Shown: positions 9,115 through 16,511 of the stretch, piece by piece
Position numbering within the stretch: the first letter of the stretch is position 1
How the letters are laid out: each line of letters starts with the position of its first letter
Assembly (NCBI RefSeq): GCF_003702705.1
Contig: NZ_QZMN01000003.1
Location: 302,274 to 366,273, forward strand
Direction of reading: 5' to 3'
DNA: 64,000 bases
Source: Ornithinimicrobium cerasi
GTDB lineage: Bacteria; Actinomycetota; Actinomycetes; Actinomycetales; Dermatophilaceae
Notes under the pieces: model-generated
Told to the model about the DNA's origin: nothing
The model's database searches: none
What the model saw: only the letters and a program-made list of their open reading frames with translations
Translations under genes and position numbers: made by a program

Positions 9115-10077
9115 GTGCTCGTCGACCTGCCCCTGGACCAGCTCCGGGACTACCGGCCCGAGGTGCCGGAGCCGGACGACTTCGACGACTTCTGGGCGAC
9201 CACCCTCGCGCAGGCGCGGTCGGCCCCGACCGTCGCCACCAGCGAGCCCGCCGACACCCCCGTGACGGCCCTGCGGGTCGAGGACGTCACGTTCCCGGGG
9301 TTCGGGGGCGAGCCGGTGCGGGCGTGGTTCGTGGCCCCACCGGTCCCCGGCCCGCTGCCCTGCGTGGTCGAGCTCATCGGCTACGGGGGCGGGCGGGGGT
9401 TGCCGCACGAGCGGCTGGGCTGGGCGGCGGCCGGCTACGCCTCCCTCGTCATGGACACGCGCGGCCAGGCCTCGACCTGGGGCAGCGGTGGCGGCACGCC
9501 CGACCCGCACGGGTCCGGACCCGCTCACCCCGGCGTGATGACCCGCGGGATCGAGTCCCCGCAGACCTACTACTACCGCCGCCTCGTCACCGACGCCGTC
9601 CGGGCCGTGGACCACGTCCTCACCCGTCCCGACGTGGACCCGGACCGGGTGGCGGTGGTCGGCACCAGCCAGGGCGGCGGGCTGGCGCTCGCCACGGGGG
9701 CGCTGCACGGGCGGGTGGCGGCGGTGGTCGCCGACGTGCCGTTCCTGTGCCACCTGGAGCGGGCGGTCTCGATCACCGACGCGGCGCCCTACTCCGAGGT
9801 CGCGTCCTACCTCGCCGTCCACCGGGGAGCGGCGGAGCAGGTCTTCCGGACGCTGTCCTACGTCGACGGCGTGGTCATGGCGCGCCGCATCTCGGCCCCG
9901 ACGATGGTCTCGGTCGCCCTCATGGACGACGTCTGCCCGCCCTCGACCGTCTTCGCGGCGGCCAACGCGATCCCCGTCCCGCCCACCGTCGAGGTCTACC
10001 CCTTCAACGGTCACGAGGGCGGCGGGCAGGAGCAGTGGCTGCGGTCGGTCCGCTGGCTGGGGGAGGTGCTCGCGTGA
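9115..10077 (+). CDS. Acetyl-xylan esterase / cephalosporin-C deacetylase family (AXE1)
   Basis: A 320-residue serine esterase, close to the about 318 residues usual for this family. Catalytic residues can be placed: Ser185 in VVGTSQGGGLAL, an Asp in SVALMDDVCPPS, and His300 in FNGHEGGG. This spacing is near that of the characterised Bacillus pumilus enzyme. There is no signal peptide, so it likely deacetylates imported acetylated xylo-oligosaccharides in the cytoplasm. The GTG at 9115 has a strong GAGGAGGAG ribosome-binding site at 9103-9110. The downstream oxidase overlaps its stop (GTGA). The enzyme supports a xylan-type substrate for the whole locus. Confidence 0.92.
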   Translation: MLVDLPLDQLRDYRPEVPEPDDFDDFWATTLAQARSAPTVATSEPADTPVTALRVEDVTFPGFGGEPVRAWFVAPPVPGPLPCVVELIGYGGGRGLPHERLGWAAAGYASLVMDTRGQASTWGSGGGTPDPHGSGPAHPGVMTRGIESPQTYYYRRLVTDAVRAVDHVLTRPDVDPDRVAVVGTSQGGGLALATGALHGRVAAVVADVPFLCHLERAVSITDAAPYSEVASYLAVHRGAAEQVFRTLSYVDGVVMARRISAPTMVSVALMDDVCPPSTVFAAANAIPVPPTVEVYPFNGHEGGGQEQWLRSVRWLGEVLA

Positions 10078-11285
10078 GCACCCGCACCAACTGGGGTGGC
10101 AATCTCCGGTATGCCGCCACCCGCCTCGTCGAGCCCGTCTCGGTCGCGCAGCTGCAGGAGGTGCTGCCGACGCTCGGGGCGGCGCGGGCACTGGGCTCGC
10201 GCCACTCCTTCAGCAGGGTGGCCGACACCCCCGGCGTGCAGGTGTCCACGGCGTCGCTGCCCAGGTCCGCCTCGGTCGACCGGGACCGCGGCGTGCTCCG
10301 TGTCGAGGGCGGCGCGCGCTACAGCGACCTCGTGCCCGAGCTGGACCGGACCTGCACGGCCCTTGCCAACCTCGCCTCGCTGCCGCACATCACGGTCGCG
10401 GGCGCGGTCGCGACCGGCACCCACGGCTCGGGCGACGCCCTGGGGTCGCTGGCCACCCAGGTCACCGCGCTCGAGATCGTCGGCTGGGACGGTGAGCTGC
10501 GGCGGCTCGCGGCGGGGCACCCCGACCTGCCCGGCGCCGTGGTGAGCCTGGGACGCCTCGGCGTCGTCACGGCCCTCGAGCTGGCGGTGGAGCCGACCTA
10601 CGAGGTGGGCCAGACGGTGGTGGAGCAGGTCCCCCTCGACGCGGTCCTGGACGACCTGGACGCCGCGACCTCGCTCGGGCACAGCGTCTCCCTGTTCACC
10701 ACCTGGGCCGACCCCGACGTCCTGGACCAGGTGTGGGTCAAGCGCCGCACCGACCGGCCCGCCGGTCCCGACCCGGCCACCGCGCTCGGGGGACGGCCCG
10801 CGGACGGGCCGCGCCACCCCATACCGGGGGTCGACCCCGCCCCGGCCACCCGGCAGGGCGGTGTGCCCGGGCCCTGGTGGTCCCGGCTCCCGCACTTCCG
10901 GGCCGACCACGTGCCCTCCGCGGGCCGCGAGATCCAGAGCGAGTGGCTGCTGCCCCGGCCGCACGCGGTCGCAGCGCTGGAGGCGGTGCGGGGTCTGGCG
11001 GACCGGCTCGCACCCCTGCTCCAGGTGTGCGAGATCCGGACCGTCGCCGCCGACGACCTGTGGCTCAGCGGCGCCTCCGGCACCGACGTCGTGGGCCTGC
11101 ACCTCACCTGGCACCTCGACCCCGAGGGGGTGGCCGCCGTGCTGCCCGCCCTGGAGGCGCGGCTGGCGCCGTTCGCGGCGCGCCCGCACTGGGGCAAGGT
11201 CCACCGTGAGGAGGAGCTCGACGCGGCAGCCCTCTACCCGCGGTGGGCGGACTGGCAGGACCTGCTCCGGCGCTGGGGCGGCTGA
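10074..11285 (+). CDS. FAD-linked alditol/xylitol oxidase-like protein
   Basis: A 403-residue oxidase of the vanillyl-alcohol-oxidase FAD superfamily. The N-terminus NWGGNLRYAA and ALGSRHSF closely resemble actinobacterial alditol oxidase; His44 in GSRHSF is the expected covalent FAD attachment point. The PP-loop-like FAD site is at ITVAGAVATGTHGSGDALGS. The C-terminus (FAARPHWGKVHREEELD) matches the sugar-1,4-lactone oxidase group. Such enzymes oxidise xylitol or sorbitol with oxygen, giving aldose and hydrogen peroxide. Start is the GTG overlapping the esterase stop at 10074-10077. Its role next to a xylan locus may be use of pentitols; that is inference. Confidence 0.85.
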   Translation: MSTRTNWGGNLRYAATRLVEPVSVAQLQEVLPTLGAARALGSRHSFSRVADTPGVQVSTASLPRSASVDRDRGVLRVEGGARYSDLVPELDRTCTALANLASLPHITVAGAVATGTHGSGDALGSLATQVTALEIVGWDGELRRLAAGHPDLPGAVVSLGRLGVVTALELAVEPTYEVGQTVVEQVPLDAVLDDLDAATSLGHSVSLFTTWADPDVLDQVWVKRRTDRPAGPDPATALGGRPADGPRHPIPGVDPAPATRQGGVPGPWWSRLPHFRADHVPSAGREIQSEWLLPRPHAVAALEAVRGLADRLAPLLQVCEIRTVAADDLWLSGASGTDVVGLHLTWHLDPEGVAAVLPALEARLAPFAARPHWGKVHREEELDAAALYPRWADWQDLLRRWGG

Positions 11286-11299
11286 CCCAGCTCAGCGCG

Positions 11300-14200
11300 T
11301 CAGTCGTCCGGGTCCCCGATCGGCGCCGGTCGGGATGTCGGCGCCGGCGTCCCGGCGGTCCGGAAGACGAAGCGTCGCACCGCCTCGGCGGCCGGGCGGA
11401 GCGACCCGGCCGTCCACGTCGACCACGTCCGCAGCTCGACCGGCACCGTACCCGTGAACCACTCCCGGTCCTCCGGCGGCCAGGCCCTGACGAGCGTCTC
11501 GAGCGTCACCCCAGGCTCCGCGCCGGCGATCTGGTCGAGCAGCCGCTCGCCCGTCCGGGGACGCCCGGTCGCGACCGCCAGCATGAGCCTGGCCGCCTCC
11601 AGGTCCTCCTCGTCGACGAGTCCCTTGAGCAGCCGGTACGTGTTGAGATAACGCTTGAGCGCCCTCGGTGACCGCGCCAGCATCGGTGCCAGCGCGGCGA
11701 TCGACGTCGCCTCGCCCTCCAGGAGAGTGACCGGGGCAGGTGGGCTGGTGGCGAGCGGCGCGCCGACCCCCTCGCCCGCACCCGACGCAGACCCACCGGG
11801 GTATGCCGTCCCCTCCCCGTCCGTCGCAGCCTCCGCTGATCCTTGCGTGGCGTCGGGTTCCGGACGGGTGCCCGACGCGGGTCCGGCACCTCCCTCACCA
11901 CGTCCCGTCGCGGCGGCTTGGCCGAGCAGGTGGCGGGCCATCGAGGTGGCGGCCTCGGGCCCGGGGCGGTCGAGCCACACCGGCAGCTGGAAGATCTTCT
12001 CCAGGTAGTTGTCTGCCGTGACCTCGCCCCCCTCGAGCAAGGTCGGGTAGACCGTGGACAGCGACGTCGACACCCAGTGCGCGTCCACCGCGACGACCAC
12101 CACGAAGAGTTCGAACGACAGGAGCATCGAGACCGCCTCGAGCACCCGCACGACGGTCTTCGGGGGGCAGCGGTCCAGGTCGTCGATGTAGAGGACGACC
12201 CGGTTGACCGCGTCCGCGCCCTCCTCCCGACTGGCCTCGGGCGCCTCCAGCAGCCTGCGGTTGTGGCGGGTGACCCCGTCGGAGATGACCCGCAGGTCGC
12301 GGTGCACCGTGCCGATCAGACCGAGCTGGCTGCGGTAGTCGTCGGTGGTGACGCGACCCTCGAGGTACTCGTTGAGGAGTCGACCGACGCTCGCGGGCCG
12401 GGCCTGCTCCCGGGCTGCCTCGAGGTTCGCCTGCGCCTCCTCGAGGAGCTGCTGCGCGGCCGTGACCGACTCGACCCTGGCCGCGTACTGCTGGACCTTC
12501 TCCCGCACCCAGGTAGCCGCTCCGGCTGCGGCGCTGACCAGGGCGGCAATGGGTCCCCACGTCATCGTCCTCACGTCCGTCCAGCGCAGCAGGAGCAGGA
12601 GCACCCCGAGGACGACGGCGAACACGGCACCGACCTTTCCCGAGGTGACGAGGAGCTGCCTGCGGGTCCCCGGGGTGAGCCAGCCCACCTGGCGGAGCTT
12701 CTCGCGGGTGGCGACCACCTCGGTGAGGGTGGTGCTCAGGTCCTTCTCCAGCTTCAGATCGGCGCCGTCGAGGTTCCTCCGCAAGGTTTCGAGGGTGCTC
12801 GTGGACGCGAGCTCGAAGAGACCCTCGGCCCCCTGCCGCTCCGCCTCGGCCAGGGCCTCCGCACGGGTCCGGACCTCGGCCTCCGCGTCGGCAAGTCGCC
12901 GCACGCGCGCCTCCTCCGCAGCCGAGAGTCCGGGCGGCAGCGGCAGCTCGACGTCGCGTGCGGCGCCGTCGACGCTGATCCCGGCGATCAGCTGCTCGAG
13001 CATCCCCGCCCAGACGTCGGCGGAAGCGTAGTGCCAGGCGTTGAACCGCACCTGACGGACGTTGCGCCAGGCCCACAGCTGCGACTGCGTGCGGCCGGAG
13101 GTCCGGGCGGTGCCGGTGATCTCCTCGACCTTGGCGTGCAGCTGCTCCATGAAGAAGCTCTTACCGGAACCCCAGGACCCGAACAGCCCGATCGCCAGCG
13201 GAGGCTGCACGACGTGCGCGCAGACCACGGCGGCGAGGGCCTTCACGGTGGGGGTGATGTCCAGCAGGTCCTCGCCCTGCGGCGTGTCCGCGAGGTAGCC
13301 CGTCAGGCGCAGCTCCGGCTGGCTGTCCACCCGCCACATCCGGACGAGTCCGTCCGCGCAGATCCCGAGCGAGCGACCGTCCGGGCTCAGCGCAACGACC
13401 TGCGGTCCGCCACCCTGGGTGCTGCGCCACCGGCACACCAGAGCCCCGTCCCGCAGCACGGCGACCGACGTGCCCGAGGCGGCGACGACCAGCCCCCCGC
13501 CGCAGGCCAGGTGCTCGATCCGCTCGCCGGGCAGCGCCACCGTGGGCGCGGTGGCCGACCCGTCGGGGGTGAAGGACCCCACAGACCCGGTGTCCGTGCC
13601 GAACCAGCTCGTGGTGAGCTGCTGGGCGATCGCGGTCACGCCCGCGGTGCCCGACCCGCCCGGGTACCACGGCCCGTCGACCCGGGTGAGGTCGACAGCC
13701 CGGACGGTGCCGTCCGGGAGGAGAGCGGTGACCGTCCGTCCCGAGGCGGCGAGCCGCACAGGCTGCGGCCCCGGCGGAGCCAGGACCACCGGGGCGCCGT
13801 CGTCGACGTTGCCCCAGAGGATCTTCCCGTCCTCCCCCTGACCGGGCACCAGCGCCACACCCCCCTCGCCCACAGCGGCCACCGTGCCGTGCGGCCAGCT
13901 CTTCCCGAGCGGGAGCACGGCCTCCTGCGCCGCGTCCCACCGCACCACGCCGCCGTCCGGCCCGTCGGCCAGGATGACCCACAGCGTCCCCCGCCGGGAC
14001 CACCCGAGGGCCGAGACGTCGACGTGCACGGGCGGATCCGTGTCTCCTGGCGGGGACGGTGGGTAGACCCGTTCCGACTCCGTCCCCCGGCCCACGCTCA
14101 CGCGTGCCGGAAAGCCCATGGCCCAGCGCCCGACGCCGCGGTCGGTGCTCGAGGGTCCGCGGAGCGCCAGGTGACGCACCGGGTCCTCCGGGTCCAGGGG

Positions 14201-14749
14201 ACCCTCCACGGACACGGGCAGCAGACCCTCCTGGAGCGCGATGAGCGGAGCCCGGCGGCGCAGGAGGTCGCGCCCGCCCGCGGAGAGGTGGTCGGCCAGC
14301 GACGGACTGACCTCCGCGGCCAGGGCGCCCAGCAGCCCGCTGGCGACCGACTCCTCGGCCACGTCGTCGTCCAGGAGGCACCATGCCACCACGGCGACCC
14401 GGCCGAAGACCAGCCCCTCGGACCGCAGCAGCGAACGTGCCTCCGCCAACCAGTCCTGCGCCGGCTGCCGCGGGCCGTCCTCCGGCCACGCGGGGTCACG
14501 CCGTGGCCAGGTGCGGGCGTAGTCGCGGCGGTGCCGGTCCAGGACGCCGTCGACCAGGGTCGTCACCAGCACGAGGCCCGGACCTGCGTCCCGCACCGCA
14601 CCGGCCACCGTCCCGGTGACGGTCCCGGCGCCGGTGACGGCAACCTCCACGGCGACGGACCCGCTCCCGCTGACGACGGGCACGTCATACCCCCGCGCGG
14701 GATCGGCCCCGACCGACCCTGGCCCCGCCTCCCGATCAGGTCCAGCCAC
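11300..14749 (-). CDS. Beta-propeller/KAP-family P-loop NTPase with membrane helices
   Basis: A 1149-residue protein from the GTG at 14749. Residues about 1-230 form a hydrolase-like or adaptor region I do not recognise. Residues about 235-480 contain repeated WD40/propeller-like strands (VDVSALGWSRRGTLWVILAD, VVALSPDGRSLGICADGLVR). A KAP NTPase follows: Walker A GLFGSWGSGKSF near residue 525, two membrane-type helices around 697-755 interrupting the domain, Walker B VVLYIDDLDRCPP near 850, then NYLEKIFQLPVWLDRPG and SPRALKRYLNTYRLL, both typical of KAP. KAP ATPases sit at the inner membrane and often belong to conflict or defence systems. It is transcribed divergently from a lipase-like gene and a Het-C-like gene, with a shared palindrome between. 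The acidic/Gly-rich linker near residues 955-1010 is low complexity. Confidence 0.82.
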   Translation of the reverse strand: MAGPDREAGPGSVGADPARGYDVPVVSGSGSVAVEVAVTGAGTVTGTVAGAVRDAGPGLVLVTTLVDGVLDRHRRDYARTWPRRDPAWPEDGPRQPAQDWLAEARSLLRSEGLVFGRVAVVAWCLLDDDVAEESVASGLLGALAAEVSPSLADHLSAGGRDLLRRRAPLIALQEGLLPVSVEGPLDPEDPVRHLALRGPSSTDRGVGRWAMGFPARVSVGRGTESERVYPPSPPGDTDPPVHVDVSALGWSRRGTLWVILADGPDGGVVRWDAAQEAVLPLGKSWPHGTVAAVGEGGVALVPGQGEDGKILWGNVDDGAPVVLAPPGPQPVRLAASGRTVTALLPDGTVRAVDLTRVDGPWYPGGSGTAGVTAIAQQLTTSWFGTDTGSVGSFTPDGSATAPTVALPGERIEHLACGGGLVVAASGTSVAVLRDGALVCRWRSTQGGGPQVVALSPDGRSLGICADGLVRMWRVDSQPELRLTGYLADTPQGEDLLDITPTVKALAAVVCAHVVQPPLAIGLFGSWGSGKSFFMEQLHAKVEEITGTARTSGRTQSQLWAWRNVRQVRFNAWHYASADVWAGMLEQLIAGISVDGAARDVELPLPPGLSAAEEARVRRLADAEAEVRTRAEALAEAERQGAEGLFELASTSTLETLRRNLDGADLKLEKDLSTTLTEVVATREKLRQVGWLTPGTRRQLLVTSGKVGAVFAVVLGVLLLLLRWTDVRTMTWGPIAALVSAAAGAATWVREKVQQYAARVESVTAAQQLLEEAQANLEAAREQARPASVGRLLNEYLEGRVTTDDYRSQLGLIGTVHRDLRVISDGVTRHNRRLLEAPEASREEGADAVNRVVLYIDDLDRCPPKTVVRVLEAVSMLLSFELFVVVVAVDAHWVSTSLSTVYPTLLEGGEVTADNYLEKIFQLPVWLDRPGPEAATSMARHLLGQAAATGRGEGGAGPASGTRPEPDATQGSAEAATDGEGTAYPGGSASGAGEGVGAPLATSPPAPVTLLEGEATSIAALAPMLARSPRALKRYLNTYRLLKGLVDEEDLEAARLMLAVATGRPRTGERLLDQIAGAEPGVTLETLVRAWPPEDREWFTGTVPVELRTWSTWTAGSLRPAAEAVRRFVFRTAGTPAPTSRPAPIGDPDD

Positions 14750-14783
14750 GCCCGCAGCGTCCCGCCGCCTGGCCGGTTCGTCA

Positions 14784-14801
14784 ATAGGTACAACTACCTA
14801 T
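14784..14801. promoter_or_regulatory. AT-rich palindrome ATAGGTA-caac-TACCTAT between KAP NTPase and hydrolase genes
   Basis: A perfect inverted repeat with 7-base arms and a 4-base centre lies 35 bases before the KAP start codon and 66 bases before the hydrolase start. The surrounding DNA is very GC-rich, so an 18-base stretch of this composition stands out. Its position fits an operator or core promoter shared by both arms of the divergent locus. No dedicated DNA-binding protein is encoded in the locus, so the regulator is unknown. Confidence 0.5.
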
Positions 14802-14866
14802 CCCCACGGAGCACGCCGGGCTGCTAGACCAAGCAGGACCGCGACCCGACGGCTCAGGGGAGAGAC

Positions 14867-16507
14867 ATGGACGAGCAGAGCACCCGACCGCTGATCCTGG
14901 TGCGCGGCTTCGGCGGCCTGGACATCGGCTCCGAGCAGGCCAACGCCTACCAGGGGTTCAACGAGGGGACGGTCTACCCGGGGCGGCGGGGCGACAACTA
15001 CATCTACGAGGGCTTCCTGCTGCGGGCCCTGAAGTCGACGGACTACCCCTACGCCGACGCCACCAACGTCGTCGGCTACTACTCCACCCCCGTCTCCTCG
15101 CCCGGGGGAGACCTCGGCGGCTGGACGGCCGAGGACACCGAGGGGACCGTGGTCATCGACGCGCAGGTGGCCCGTCGGGTGCTGCGGGAGGCGGCCAAGG
15201 GGACGCTGTGGGTCTACCGCTTCTACGACCTGTCGCCCCGGTCCCTGCGCACCTACGGCGAGGGGCTGGTGCGCCTCGTCAAGCTCATCCGCAAGGCGGT
15301 GGAGTCGCGTCAGGTTGGGAGCTTCGACGGCGTCGACCTGGTGTGCCACAGCATGGGCGGCCTGGTGATGCGCGAGGCGCTCCTGGCCATGCACGAGCAG
15401 CAGGAGGGGTCGGCCGCCGACCTGGTGCACCGCGTCGTCACGCTGGGGACCCCGCACCGGGGCATCGCCTTCCAGCGGCTGCCCCGCTGGCTCGTGGACT
15501 CCCTGCCGGGGGTGAGCGGCGGCTCCGACGAGCTGGAGTCGTTCTCCCCGCGGTCGACGCGGTTCCTGGAGCTGGAGAAGGCGTTCCCGCTGGACCGGAT
15601 CCTCACCGTCGTGGGCACCAACTACCGCAGCTACTCCGTCGGGCCGGCGAGCGTGCTCAACCGGCTCTCCACGCTCCTCGACGAGGGCAACCTGGCCACC
15701 AACCGCAGCGACGGGCTCGTGAAGCACTCCTCGGCCCAGCTGCCCGGTGCGCCCCGCACCTTCGTCCACAAGAGCCACGGCGGCAGCGACTCGGTCGTCA
15801 ACTCCCGCGAGACCTACGAGATCGCCATGCGGTTCCTGCACGGGACGCACAAGGTCAGCCTGTGGATGGAGCAGGCCGAGATCACGCGGGGCAAGGACTG
15901 GTTCGGGGACAGCGAGTTCTACTTCGGCGTCAGCATCAAGCCGCGCTACGTCGACTTCGAGCTGTTCCACCAGAGCGCGGAGGCGGAGAACTGCTACGGC
16001 CCGTTCGCCAGGGCCGACCTCAGCGACGGTCCACCCGACCTGGACACCGAGCTGCGCCGTCCGCTCGCCGACAAGGGAGACCGGACGACCGGCTGGGCGG
16101 GGCCGGACCGGCTCATCTGGGAGGGCTGGATCGACGGGCGGATCCGGCCGGGGCAGGACGCCCAGGGCATGGTCTTCCGGCTCGACGTCTACGTCGGCGA
16201 GCGGGACACCCGCGGCATCGGCTTCTCGGACAACGTCATCTTCCGCAAGCAGTACTACGTGCAGGTCTTCCCGGGCACCCACGCCGAGCTGTTCCTGCAC
16301 ACCGGTGAGCAGTACCTCAGCGAGCGTGACCCGAAGGACGCCGCCGCGCTGCGGGAGCTCGCGGCCGCCGACGCCCACCTGGGGGTCAAGGCGACGGTGC
16401 AGCGGCTGGAGGAGATCAGGTCGCGCCCCGGCTGGTTCCTCGACGTCGAGGGCACCGGCTTCTCGGCCCGGCTGCGGGTGGCCATCGCCAAGAACCGCGA
16501 GCACTGA
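14867..16507 (+). CDS. PGAP1-like alpha/beta hydrolase (predicted lipase) with C-terminal beta-rich domain
   Basis: A 546-residue protein. The N-terminal 310 residues form an alpha/beta hydrolase: nucleophile Ser162 in LVCHSMGGLVMRE, the flanking TLGTPHRGIAFQRLP typical of lipases and PGAP1-type esterases, and a likely catalytic His304 in KSHGGSDS. There is no signal peptide. From about residue 325 a second domain begins (VSLWMEQAEITRGKDWFGDS), rich in beta strands, resembling a stretch of the next gene. The protein should cleave an ester bond, plausibly in membrane lipids. It begins 117 bases from the divergent KAP NTPase, and the Het-C-like gene starts 4 bases after its stop, so it is co-transcribed with it. 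The ATG at 14867 has a GGGGAGAG site just upstream. Confidence 0.82.
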   Translation: MDEQSTRPLILVRGFGGLDIGSEQANAYQGFNEGTVYPGRRGDNYIYEGFLLRALKSTDYPYADATNVVGYYSTPVSSPGGDLGGWTAEDTEGTVVIDAQVARRVLREAAKGTLWVYRFYDLSPRSLRTYGEGLVRLVKLIRKAVESRQVGSFDGVDLVCHSMGGLVMREALLAMHEQQEGSAADLVHRVVTLGTPHRGIAFQRLPRWLVDSLPGVSGGSDELESFSPRSTRFLELEKAFPLDRILTVVGTNYRSYSVGPASVLNRLSTLLDEGNLATNRSDGLVKHSSAQLPGAPRTFVHKSHGGSDSVVNSRETYEIAMRFLHGTHKVSLWMEQAEITRGKDWFGDSEFYFGVSIKPRYVDFELFHQSAEAENCYGPFARADLSDGPPDLDTELRRPLADKGDRTTGWAGPDRLIWEGWIDGRIRPGQDAQGMVFRLDVYVGERDTRGIGFSDNVIFRKQYYVQVFPGTHAELFLHTGEQYLSERDPKDAAALRELAAADAHLGVKATVQRLEEIRSRPGWFLDVEGTGFSARLRVAIAKNREH

Positions 16508-16511
16508 GCCC

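Noticed and set aside
11843-14827. A 994-codon plus-strand frame opposite the KAP NTPase
   Set aside because: It has no domain signature, while the minus strand has Walker A, Walker B and KAP motifs.
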